Shown here piece after piece: positions 22,859 to 30,824 of a stretch of 42,135 nt of DNA. The number at the start of each line of letters is the position of its first letter. The stretch's first letter is position 1. This DNA comes from Betaproteobacteria bacterium (GTDB taxonomy: Bacteria > Acidobacteriota > Terriglobia > Acidiferrales > UBA7541): positions 1 to 42,135 of the forward strand of contig CAJCHZ010000013.1 in NCBI GenBank assembly GCA_903970165.1, given 5' to 3'. Made by a program: the position numbers and the translations under genes. The notes under the pieces are model-generated. The model did not search any database and was not told where the DNA came from. It saw only the letters and a list, made by a program, of their open reading frames with translations.

Positions 22859-24157
22859 ATGGATTTAAATCTATTTTTCGCGCTGCTCGGCGGCTTGTTA
22901 GTGCTGGCATTTTTGGCGAACCGGCTGGTGCGGTTCACCGGCGTGCCGGACGTGATTATTTTGATGGCCACGGGCGTTGTCATCGGGCCGGTTCTGCATT
23001 GGATCAATCCCAATTTGTTTCGCGGGGCGACGCATGGGTTCGGCTCGCTGGCTCTGATACTTATCCTTTTCGAGGGCGGGTTGGAACTCAAAATCCGCGA
23101 GATCATCAGCCATTTTGCGGGCGGGTTTTTTCTCAGCCTCTTCAGTTATTCGTTGAGTGCCGTGGGTGTTGCGCTGGTGTGCCGGCACGCGCTGCATTTT
23201 ACGTGGATTCCTTCGCTGCTTGTCGGGGCGACGCTTGGGTGCGTCAGCAGCGCGATCATTTTACCTGTGCTGCAGCAAGTGAATCTCCGGCGCGAAGTGA
23301 AAGTCACTTTGCTGGTGGAAGCGTCGTTTGGCGATGCGCTTGCCGTTCTGGCGGTCAGCACACTGCTTGATATCGCGGCCGGCGGGAGCGCCTCGGCGAA
23401 AGTCGTTAGCTGGAGCCTGTTTTCGAGCATCATTCTTGCGGTCGCGTCGGGCGCGCTTATTGGGATTTTGTGGTCGTATCTTTTGCCGCTGCTTTCGGAA
23501 GAGCGTTTCTGGCATGTTTTGACGTTTGCGGCGGTGTTGTTGGTCTATTCCGGCGTTCACGCGATGCACGGGAACGACCTGGTGGCTGTGCTGGTGTTTG
23601 GGTTCACACTCGCCAATTATCCGGCGGCGCGGAAACGCATTCATCTGGTTGAGGACGCGGAAAGCGCCGACTGGTTTTCCGAGACGCCCGTGAAGCAGGA
23701 GCACAGGAAATCGCTGGCGCACCATCACGGGCAAATGCTCACATTTCATGGCGAGTTGGCGTTTTTGATTCGCACGTTTTTCTTTGTGCTGCTGGGCGCG
23801 CTCGTGGAATATGCGGGATTGCGCAAGCGTGCTGTCCTCGCGCTGGGATGTTTCGGAGCGATTCTTATTGCGCGATGGATCGCCGTGCAGTCGGGGCGGT
23901 TCGCGTGGAGAGGGTTTACTTCGCACGAGCGGGAGCTGATGACGTGGTTTCTGCCGCGCGGGCTGATCACGGCAGTACTGGGGATTGAGATTGTGGAAGC
24001 TCGCGGGGCGGAGTTCGAGTTTCTTCCTTCGTTGGCGTTTGCCGTTATTCTGATTACGAATCTGGCGCTGTTGATTGGGTCGCTGCGTGCCCGGCGCTTG
24101 TTTCCAGAACCAGTGCCGGCGCCTGCCGAAATGCCCGAACCGGAAGTTCCGGCTTAG
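22859..24157 (+). CDS. Cation:proton antiporter (CPA family)
   Basis: A 432-residue protein with about twelve membrane helices. Signatures are GVPDVIILMATGVVIGP, LALILILFEGGLELKIREI, LVGATLGCVSSAIILPVL and LLVEASFGDALAVLAVSTL, where the Asp pair region near helix 5 normally carries the transported ion. The late stretch WFLPRGLITAVLGIEIVEARG is also conserved in NhaP/CPA1-like proteins. It exchanges Na+ or K+ for protons across the inner membrane, supporting pH and ion balance. Subfamily and ion are not settled from sequence alone. Confidence 0.88.
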   Translation: MDLNLFFALLGGLLVLAFLANRLVRFTGVPDVIILMATGVVIGPVLHWINPNLFRGATHGFGSLALILILFEGGLELKIREIISHFAGGFFLSLFSYSLSAVGVALVCRHALHFTWIPSLLVGATLGCVSSAIILPVLQQVNLRREVKVTLLVEASFGDALAVLAVSTLLDIAAGGSASAKVVSWSLFSSIILAVASGALIGILWSYLLPLLSEERFWHVLTFAAVLLVYSGVHAMHGNDLVAVLVFGFTLANYPAARKRIHLVEDAESADWFSETPVKQEHRKSLAHHHGQMLTFHGELAFLIRTFFFVLLGALVEYAGLRKRAVLALGCFGAILIARWIAVQSGRFAWRGFTSHERELMTWFLPRGLITAVLGIEIVEARGAEFEFLPSLAFAVILITNLALLIGSLRARRLFPEPVPAPAEMPEPEVPA

Positions 24158-24263
24158 CTGGTGCGTACAGCTTTCGAAGCAGGCTGCGAGCCCGCCAACC
24201 GTCCCGGCTTTTCGCTGGTATTCCCTGGAACTCCGTATTCCGCTTCTGCATCCAACTGGCGTC

Positions 24264-24288
24264 GTAGGGGCGAAGCTTCCGGTTCGCC
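24264..24288 (+). repeat. GTAG-type REP-like hairpin (copy d)
   Basis: GTAG (24264-24267) precedes a stem GGCGAA (24269-24274) / TTCGCC (24283-24288) with an 8-nt loop. It lies in the 158-nt spacer between the antiporter and the flavoprotein gene. Confidence 0.65.
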
Positions 24289-24315
24289 AATCACAATCCG
24301 TTCTGAGGTGCGTTG

Positions 24316-25713
24316 ATGGGCGAATTCGACCAGTATCAAGCGATTGTCATCGGTTCGGGGCAGGGGGGCACGCCGCTATGCCAGGCGCTTGCCAACGCCG
24401 GCATGCGCACCGCGATCGTCGAGCGTGCGCATGTAGGGGGGACCTGCGTCAACGAAGGCTGCACGCCCACCAAGACGATGGTGGCAAGCGGCCGAGTTGC
24501 GTATCTTGCGCGCCGCAGTGCGGACTATGGCGTGCACACAGGCGACATCCGCATTGATATGGGGCGCATCCGCGAACGCAAACGCGCCATTGTTAACAGT
24601 TTTCGCGACGGGAACCAGGGCCGAATCGAAAAGACCGCCAATCTTGATCTCATTTTTGGCGAAGCACGCTTCACCGATCCTCACACGATTCAAGTCCGCC
24701 TTAAGAACGGCGGCGAGCGCACCTTAAAAGGAGCTCAGTTTTTCATTAATGCAGGCTGCCGTCCGGCGGTGCCCTCGCTCGAAGGGTTGAAGAGCGTTCC
24801 GTATCTCGACAGCACGTCGATCATGGAGCTGGATGCCGTGCCGGAACATTTGCTAGTCATCGGCGGCGGGTACATTGGGCTGGAGTTCGGACAGCTTTTC
24901 CGGCGCCTGGGCAGCCAGGTCACCGTCGTGCAGCGGTCGGCGCAATTGTTTAACGGCGAGGATCCCGATGTAGCCGCGGAAGTTCTGAAGATATTGCAGC
25001 AGGATGGAATCGAGGTTTTGTTGAACACAAAAGCCGAGCGAGTGGCCAAGGACGGTTCGCAAATTAAGCTTGGCGTCGCCGTGGGCGCCGAAAGCCGCAC
25101 GCTGAGTGGTTCTCATTTACTGCTGGCCACCGGACGCGTCCCGAACACGGACGTATTGGATGTCGGTGCCGCGGGACTGGCCACGGACGATGGCGGGTTT
25201 ATTCGCGTCAACTCCAAGCTGGAAACGAATGTGCCAGGGATTTACGCGTTGGGCGATATCAAGGGCGGTCCGGCTTTCACGCACATTTCTTACGATGATT
25301 TTCGAATCATTCGTACAAATCTGATTGACAAGGGAAAGGCCAGCACGGACGGGCGCCTTGTCCCATACACCGTGTTTATCGACCCGCAGCTTGGCCGCGT
25401 TGGCCTGACAGAGACGCAAGCCCGCGCGCAGAATCGAAAGATTCGCATTGCAAAAATGCCCATGTCTTACGTCGCACGCGCTCTGGAGGTCGATGAGACG
25501 CGAGGGTTCATGAAAGCTATCGTGGACGCTGACTCAGGGCAAATCCTGGGCGCGGCGGTTCTGGGCATCGAGGGCGGGGAAGTGATGGCCATGCTGCAAC
25601 TGGCTATGATGGGCAAACTGCCCTACACCGCGCTCTACAATGCGGTTTTTGCTCACCCCAACCTGTCTGAAGCCCTCAATAATCTTTTTCTGAAAGCTAA
25701 CTTTATCGAGTAG
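24316..25713 (+). CDS. Pyridine nucleotide-disulfide oxidoreductase (mercuric reductase-like)
   Basis: A 465-residue FAD enzyme. The start [18 protein letters not shown] puts the dinucleotide-binding GxGxxG directly at the N-terminus. The redox disulfide is GGTCVNEGC (C44/C49). A second Rossmann motif ([11 protein letters not shown]) binds NAD(P)H, and [16 protein letters not shown] binds FAD. The dimerisation domain ends in [12 protein letters not shown], whose His-x3-Glu pair is the proton relay. It is the MerA branch by similarity, but it lacks the N-terminal metal-binding domain and the C-terminal vicinal Cys pair, so reduction of mercury is doubtful. The true substrate is unknown. Confidence 0.88.
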   Translation: MGEFDQYQAIVIGSGQGGTPLCQALANAGMRTAIVERAHVGGTCVNEGCTPTKTMVASGRVAYLARRSADYGVHTGDIRIDMGRIRERKRAIVNSFRDGNQGRIEKTANLDLIFGEARFTDPHTIQVRLKNGGERTLKGAQFFINAGCRPAVPSLEGLKSVPYLDSTSIMELDAVPEHLLVIGGGYIGLEFGQLFRRLGSQVTVVQRSAQLFNGEDPDVAAEVLKILQQDGIEVLLNTKAERVAKDGSQIKLGVAVGAESRTLSGSHLLLATGRVPNTDVLDVGAAGLATDDGGFIRVNSKLETNVPGIYALGDIKGGPAFTHISYDDFRIIRTNLIDKGKASTDGRLVPYTVFIDPQLGRVGLTETQARAQNRKIRIAKMPMSYVARALEVDETRGFMKAIVDADSGQILGAAVLGIEGGEVMAMLQLAMMGKLPYTALYNAVFAHPNLSEALNNLFLKANFIE

Positions 25714-25767
25714 GTTAAAAGGGAAATCGCGCCAATCGCGAGTGCGACGAGGTCATCCGAGGCAAGA

Positions 25768-25789
25768 AGCGGCGTGAAGCCGCTGCTAC
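25768..25789 (-). repeat. GTAG-type REP-like hairpin (copy e), between convergent genes
   Basis: AGCGGC (25768-25773) pairs with GCCGCT (25779-25784) around GTGAA; on the minus strand GTAG (25789-25786) precedes the stem with one extra base. It sits between two convergent gene ends (25713 and 25794) and could also act as a bidirectional transcription end. Confidence 0.65.
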
Positions 25790-25793
25790 ATGC

Positions 25794-26711
25794 CTACGCT
25801 GAGCGTTCCAGTTCGCGACGATCCCACTGTCCCAGGTCGGCCCCGGCGTCGTAGGTGCTCTGTAAAAACGAGAGCAATGATTCTTTCGGCGAAGCCGCGC
25901 GCCGCACATCGTCGTACATCAGAAGAAATTCCTTGAGTTGCGAATCGTAAAAGGCCTCCGCCGGACGAACCGGCCGCTGCGCAAATCCCGCCGGTTCGGG
26001 AGCCGCGTAAGCATAAAACGCAGGCCCTTCGATTTCGCCGCCACCCGGCCAGAATCCTGCGCTAATCACTTCATGCGAATACGCTTCGCGCGTTATGGGA
26101 TCGGCTCCTGCACGTGTCGGTGCGCGCCTACCCGAAAAGCGGGTCGCCGCAAGATCGAAGCTGCCCCAGAAAAAGTGAACCGGGCTGGCTTTTCCGATGA
26201 AGCCCGCGCGGAACTCCTTGAAGATCGAGTCACAAGAAAGCAAAATTCGCCAAAAGCGGTTGGCGTATTCGGGATCGTAGGAGGCGTGCTGCGTGTCCTG
26301 ATCGAACTGGATCGGGTTGAGGATTTCGACAGGCATCCGCCAAATCCTCACGGCTATTCCGAGCGAAGCCAGCGCGCCCATAAAATCAGCGTAGAAATCC
26401 GCGACCGAACGCGGCGCCAGGACGAGTGCGACAATCGCATCGTTGCTCGTGCGAATGACGAGCTGATGATGGATGAAATCGAACTGCACCTCGAAATTTC
26501 CACCAGCATAAGGAATGGGGGAAGTCGTCAGGCCCAGAGAGTTCACGTACAACGGAACTTCCCACCAGTGGTTGACCCGCGGACTCAGCGCCAGGCGCAC
26601 CTTGCCGACGATTTGCGTCCACATGTGGAGGGTTGCGTAAGTATCTTGCCAGGCTGCAAGGGGAAGTTCAGGCCAGAGATCTTCTCCGGTGCGAGCCGCA
26701 GTTCCATCCAT
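25794..26711 (-). CDS. DUF5996 family protein
   Basis: A 305-residue protein matching DUF5996: WPELPLAAWQDTYATLHMWTQIVGKVRL, then NHWWEVPLYVNSLGLTTSPIP, FEVQFDFIHHQL and a late SPVHFFWGSFDLAATRFSGR, followed by EVISAGFWPGG. No catalytic residues or membrane segments are obvious, so it is probably cytosolic. Family function is unknown. It is alone on the minus strand between the flavoprotein gene and the phosphate transporter. Confidence 0.85.
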   Translation of the reverse strand: MDGTAARTGEDLWPELPLAAWQDTYATLHMWTQIVGKVRLALSPRVNHWWEVPLYVNSLGLTTSPIPYAGGNFEVQFDFIHHQLVIRTSNDAIVALVLAPRSVADFYADFMGALASLGIAVRIWRMPVEILNPIQFDQDTQHASYDPEYANRFWRILLSCDSIFKEFRAGFIGKASPVHFFWGSFDLAATRFSGRRAPTRAGADPITREAYSHEVISAGFWPGGGEIEGPAFYAYAAPEPAGFAQRPVRPAEAFYDSQLKEFLLMYDDVRRAASPKESLLSFLQSTYDAGADLGQWDRRELERSA

Positions 26712-26842
26712 AAATCCTCCGGTGAATCAGGCGACTGAAAAGGAAGCCACCCAGCCGCCGTTCCTTCCGCTTGTGAAGCGATGTAAGGAACGGCCTGCGA
26801 AGGATTATATGCCTTGCAGCATCTTTTAAACGGCGGTCTGAA

Positions 26843-28453
26843 CTAAAAGAGCTTCCGGAACGCGAAGAACAAGAAACCGGAGAGCGTCATAGCCGCCGGC
26901 AAAGTCAAAACCCACGCCAGCGCGAGGTTACGCACGGTCGACAATTGCAATCCGGAATGATTCGCCATCATGGTGCCAGCCACGCCGGAAGATAAGACGT
27001 GTGTTGTACTAACCGGCAAACCCAAACCGTCAGCGGCGCCGATGGTCGCCATCGCGGTGATTTCCGCGGCAGCGCCCTGGCCATAGGTCAGGTGATCCTT
27101 GCCGATTTTTTCGCCTACGGTCACCACGATGCGCTTCCATCCAACCATCGTGCCGAGGCCCAAAGCCAGCGCCACGGCGACTTTCACCCAAAGCGGAATG
27201 AACCGTGTGGCCTGATCGATGTGTTTTTTGTAGTTCTTCAAAATCGCCACGTCCGAGGCAGCCAATGCCGGCTTCCCGGACTTCTGCATCAGGCGCAGCG
27301 CCTCGCTGGCCAAATACATGTCGTTTCTGAAGTTATGCACCTGCTCTTGCGGCACTTTGGCCAGATCCTTGTAAATGGCCATTTCCGTTCCGATGCTGTT
27401 CACCAGCTCGCGCATCGCGAGCATGGTGTTCGGCTTGAATTCCTTGGTGCGGATATATTCGGTTACGTCTTCGCGCGGATCGGCGATCGAGGCGCTCTTG
27501 TCAACGTACTTGTCCAGCGTATTGGCCGCCTGCGCGGACACCGCAATAAAATCCTGCGTTTGCGCCGGCGTCACCGCGTGGTTCAAGGCGTAGGTCGTGG
27601 GCACGACGCCGATCAGGATCAGCATGATCAATCCCATGCCTTTTTGACCGTCGTTCGAGCCATGGAAGAAGCTCACCCCTGTGCACGTCAACACCAGCAA
27701 GCAGCGAATCCAGAACGGCGGCGGCTCAGACCCCTTCGGAGCCTCATAAAGCCGTTTGTCCTTGATGACAGCCTTCATCGCAAGAAACAGCGCCGAGGCA
27801 AGAATGAATCCAAAAATCGGCGAAAGTACGAGCGACCTGCCGATGCCGGCAGCTTGCGCCCAATCCACCCCGCTCGTACCAGAGCGCGCTTGCATCAGTT
27901 GGTTGGCGATGCCCACGCCGATGATCGAACCAATCAGCGAGTGCGAACTCGAAGCGGGCAGCCCCAGCCACCACGTCCCCAGGTTCCAGATAATCGCCGC
28001 GACGAGAAGGGCAAAGACCATCGCAAAACCGGCGCCGGTTCCGACCTGCAAAATCAACTCTACTGGCAGGAGTGATACGATGCCGAAGGCCACCGCGCCC
28101 GTCGAGGTCACTACGCCCAGGAAGTTCCACATTCCGCTCCACACCACCGCGATGTGGGGCTCCATCGAGTGCGTGTAAATCACAGTGGCCACCGCATTTG
28201 CTGTGTCGTGGAAGCCATTCACGAACTCAAATCCCAGCGCGATGAACAGCGCCACGCCGAGGAGCACATAGGGCAGGGCAGAACCCAGTTGCACGCCACC
28301 CAAATCGTGGGCCAGGCTAAAACCAATAAAAATAGCGCCTGCAATAAGGACTATTCCAAAAATCAGCATCCCGAGCTGGCCGGGACCCTTGCTCATCTTT
28401 TCTGCCAAAACGCCATGTGCGGCGGTTGTCGGTACGGGCGCAATTGCGGCCAT
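26843..28453 (-). CDS. pitA: Inorganic phosphate transporter, PiT family
   Basis: A 536-residue inner-membrane transporter with about ten helices. Two PHO4 repeats are visible: EFVNGFHDTANAVATVIYTHSM near residue 75 and GLGLPVSTTHVLSSGVAGTM near residue 490. PiT proteins carry metal-phosphate complexes or phosphate with cation symport. Between the repeats is a hydrophilic loop (about residues 300-400). ACAGGAG before the ATG at 28453 supports the start. No pho box was recognised in the spacer to the divergent lipoprotein gene. The annotated E. coli homologue is PitA/PitB; the exact paralogue cannot be told here. Confidence 0.9.
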   Translation of the reverse strand: MAAIAPVPTTAAHGVLAEKMSKGPGQLGMLIFGIVLIAGAIFIGFSLAHDLGGVQLGSALPYVLLGVALFIALGFEFVNGFHDTANAVATVIYTHSMEPHIAVVWSGMWNFLGVVTSTGAVAFGIVSLLPVELILQVGTGAGFAMVFALLVAAIIWNLGTWWLGLPASSSHSLIGSIIGVGIANQLMQARSGTSGVDWAQAAGIGRSLVLSPIFGFILASALFLAMKAVIKDKRLYEAPKGSEPPPFWIRCLLVLTCTGVSFFHGSNDGQKGMGLIMLILIGVVPTTYALNHAVTPAQTQDFIAVSAQAANTLDKYVDKSASIADPREDVTEYIRTKEFKPNTMLAMRELVNSIGTEMAIYKDLAKVPQEQVHNFRNDMYLASEALRLMQKSGKPALAASDVAILKNYKKHIDQATRFIPLWVKVAVALALGLGTMVGWKRIVVTVGEKIGKDHLTYGQGAAAEITAMATIGAADGLGLPVSTTHVLSSGVAGTMMANHSGLQLSTVRNLALAWVLTLPAAMTLSGFLFFAFRKLF

Positions 28454-28749
28454 AAAGCTCCTGTCTCGTCCAGTTAATGGGACAGAGGAAACGCTGGTTG
28501 TTCGAGTGACGGAGGTTTATATGCGACATTTGTTACAGTGAGATGAATACTCGGCTGCAATCTCTTCATGTTCATCCGGCTCAATGAGGTGGGGCTTACG
28601 GGTACTAGGAGATACCCTACTGCTTGCGCTGTGGACATTCTTCCCGCCGTTTTTATGTCCCTTTTCGCCTCATATAGTCTCTAAGGGAAAGACCGACCAG
28701 CAATCAGCATCGCAGCAGCTTCGATAATTCAAACGAGAAGGCAGGAAAA
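28454..28749. promoter_or_regulatory. divergent promoter region between pitA and the MBL lipoprotein gene
   Basis: No gene is seen in these 296 nt. It holds a small dyad GGGTA-N8-TACCC (28600-28617) and a TATAGT (28673-28678) that could be the -10 of the plus-strand gene, with a poor -35. Nothing else stands out. Confidence 0.35.
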
Positions 28750-29712
28750 ATGAGTCAGCCACGATTCTTCGAGAACTTTCCGAGCGTTGTCATCTCGGTT
28801 TGCTCCCTCATTTTCCTGCTACTTTCCGCTTGCGCCGCTTTGCCATCTCTTACTACCGCCCAAACCTGCGGCGCAAAAGGAATCGCAGCCCAGGTACTCG
28901 GCTCAGGCGGCCCCGAATTGCAAGACAAGCGCGCCATGAGCAGTTATCTCATCTGGCAGGACGGCCAAGCTCGGGTAATCGTGGATGCTGGCGGCGGCAG
29001 CGCCCTTCGCTTCGGCGAAAGCGGCGCGCAAATGTCCATGCTCGACGTGATTCTTTTCACCCACTTCCACGTCGATCACAGCGCCGACTTTGCGGCGCTC
29101 ATCAAATCCTCCTGGTTCGAAGACCGCAAGCGCCCGTTGCCCGTCTACGGCCCTCCAGGCAACGACTTCATGCCCGCAACCACAGAGTTCGTCTCCGATT
29201 TCTTCGGAGACAAGGGCGTCTATCGCTATCTCAGCGAACTGCTCGTCCCCGGCGAAGGCGGTAGTTACCTGATGCAGCCGCACACGGTCGTGGCGGAGTC
29301 CACGCCTGCAGCGGTCTTTCACAACGACAATTTTGCGGTCACAGCCGTCCGCGTAATCCACGGCCCAGTCCCCGCGTTGGCATGGCGCATCGAAATCGCG
29401 GGCAAATCCATCGTGTTCAGCGGCGACACCAACGGCGAAGGCCCGGGCCTCTTGCACCTTGCCGCAAACGCCGACCTCTTCATCGCCCACAACGCCGTCC
29501 CCGAGGGCGCTGAAGGGGTCGAGCGGCGCCTGCACATGCCACCATCGGTAATCGGCCAAATCGCCGCCGACGCCAAGGTCAAGCACCTGGTTCTGTCTCA
29601 TCGCATGTTGCGCACATTGGGGAAAGAGGAGCAAACGCAAGCTGAAATCAGGAAACGTTATTCTGGCCCGCTGGATTTTGCGAACGACCTTGACTGCTTC
29701 CCGGTCAAGTAA
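28750..29712 (+). CDS. MBL-fold metallo-hydrolase, probable lipoprotein
   Basis: A 320-residue protein. Its N-terminus has a hydrophobic segment ending in LLSAC (C28), a lipobox, so it is probably anchored to the envelope. The metal motif THFHVDHSAD gives H105, H107, D109 and H110; FSGDTNGEG and a C-terminal LSHRML with another His complete the site. It resembles arylsulfatase-type or cyclic-phosphodiesterase-like MBL hydrolases. The substrate cannot be assigned. GAAGG upstream of the ATG is an acceptable ribosome site. Confidence 0.88.
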   Translation: MSQPRFFENFPSVVISVCSLIFLLLSACAALPSLTTAQTCGAKGIAAQVLGSGGPELQDKRAMSSYLIWQDGQARVIVDAGGGSALRFGESGAQMSMLDVILFTHFHVDHSADFAALIKSSWFEDRKRPLPVYGPPGNDFMPATTEFVSDFFGDKGVYRYLSELLVPGEGGSYLMQPHTVVAESTPAAVFHNDNFAVTAVRVIHGPVPALAWRIEIAGKSIVFSGDTNGEGPGLLHLAANADLFIAHNAVPEGAEGVERRLHMPPSVIGQIAADAKVKHLVLSHRMLRTLGKEEQTQAEIRKRYSGPLDFANDLDCFPVK

Positions 29713-29796
29713 AATCAGCGATGGGGCCAGGACGTACGCGCATCCTACTTGCCCTTTCGAGGTTCAAGAATCTTTGCGCGAGACCGCGATGAGTGG

Positions 29797-29837
29797 AACC
29801 CTGTGGCTGTCCCTACCATCTAAACAAATACAGGGTT
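29797..29837. repeat. 8-bp inverted repeat between genes
   Basis: AACCCTGT (29797-29804) and ACAGGGTT (29830-29837) flank 25 nt. It sits 85 nt after the lipoprotein gene and 26 nt before the next start. It could be an operator or part of a leader; there is no T run to make it a terminator. Confidence 0.5.
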
Positions 29838-29863
29838 AGACTTTTAGCTTTCGGGAGGTCACC

Positions 29864-30736
29864 GTGGACATCCGCAGGAAGATTAGCGAGCCCTTCGAGA
29901 AGTCGAAATGGCAAGCGTTTGGGGCGTCTTGGGCCTGTCCGCTAAGCATTGCATTTCTGGCGCTGACGCTGGGCGCTCCCGCGCGATCCCAGCAGCAAAC
30001 GCCTCCGGCGGACTCGGTAGTCGATGCCGCGCGAAGAGCTCGCGAGCATCAAGCCAATTCCGCGAACCATCCGAAGATTGTCACCAACGACGAACTGAGC
30101 GTGCCCAACGCAGCCAATGCGGCGACGCCGGACTCCCCGACTTCTTCTCCAGTATCCCCTTCACCGAACGTCGCACAGAACGCCGCACCCGACGTGGCTG
30201 AAGCCCCCAAGCCGCCGGCAGATGGCTGCGACAATCCCAACGCCGAAAGACTCAAAGCCGAACTTGAGGCCGCGCAGGGGGAGCAGGAGCAGCTTCGCCG
30301 CGAACTTTCCTACAACCCTGCCGCGATCTCCCCGAGCGATGTGGACCCACGGAATTTCAAGCCCGGCTCTTCGGGACTGAGTGTCGGCGTGACGCCGCAA
30401 ATAGAAACACAACCGCCGTCCGCGGCGCAGGTGGCGAAAGTCGATGTCGATGAAAAGATCGCGTCCCTGACGCGCGCCCTCCGCTTGGCTTGCGATTCTC
30501 CCAAGGAGGCGAAAACCGATTCCAGGCTCGATGAGGCAGAGCAAAAGCTGCGTATTTTGCAGCGACAGTACGATCTGGACCAGAACGCATACTATTCCCA
30601 AACCAACTACGCTGCCGACACCGCAGGCAAAGCCAATCTCGACGCGGAGCAACAACAAATCCAGGACCTGCAGTCAGAAATAGATCGCCTCAAGGAAGAG
30701 CTCGCTTCGTCCAAACCAAATCTATCCACAAGCTAA
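29864..30736 (+). CDS. Secreted coiled-coil protein, function unknown
   Basis: A 290-residue protein from GTG 29864, with GGGAGG about 8 nt upstream. It starts with a basic stretch and a hydrophobic segment (ACPLSIAFLALTLGAPARSQ), a signal peptide. A low-complexity Ala/Pro/Ser part follows, then two helical coiled-coil runs (AERLKAELEAAQGEQEQLRRE; LDAEQQQIQDLQSEIDRLKEEL). One Cys sits in DGCDNPNAE and another in LACDSPKEAK. No domain is known to me. The gene precedes the kinase gene by 88 nt and may be part of the same envelope-related set. Confidence 0.75.
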   Translation: MDIRRKISEPFEKSKWQAFGASWACPLSIAFLALTLGAPARSQQQTPPADSVVDAARRAREHQANSANHPKIVTNDELSVPNAANAATPDSPTSSPVSPSPNVAQNAAPDVAEAPKPPADGCDNPNAERLKAELEAAQGEQEQLRRELSYNPAAISPSDVDPRNFKPGSSGLSVGVTPQIETQPPSAAQVAKVDVDEKIASLTRALRLACDSPKEAKTDSRLDEAEQKLRILQRQYDLDQNAYYSQTNYAADTAGKANLDAEQQQIQDLQSEIDRLKEELASSKPNLSTS

Positions 30737-30785
30737 GGGATTGCCCCACCGGCGGAACGTGGATTGCCCACAGTATTTCTCTTCG

Positions 30786-30815
30786 TTGACTTGCCTCGGA
30801 AGCTCAACCTAAGAT
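30786..30815 (+). promoter_or_regulatory. candidate sigma70 promoter of the kinase gene
   Basis: TTGACT (30786-30791) and TAAGAT (30810-30815) lie 18 nt apart, 5 of 6 and 4 of 6 consensus bases. Transcription would begin around 30822-30825, which is at the kinase ATG (30825). A leaderless mRNA is therefore likely. Confidence 0.5.
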
Positions 30816-30824
30816 GATTCCACT

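Noticed and set aside
24316..25713. true mercuric reductase (merA)
   Set aside because: No N-terminal HMA domain, no C-terminal Cys pair and no other mer genes nearby.
28600..28617. GGGTA-N8-TACCC as a pho box
   Set aside because: The sequence does not match the PhoB consensus; only a short dyad, possibly chance.
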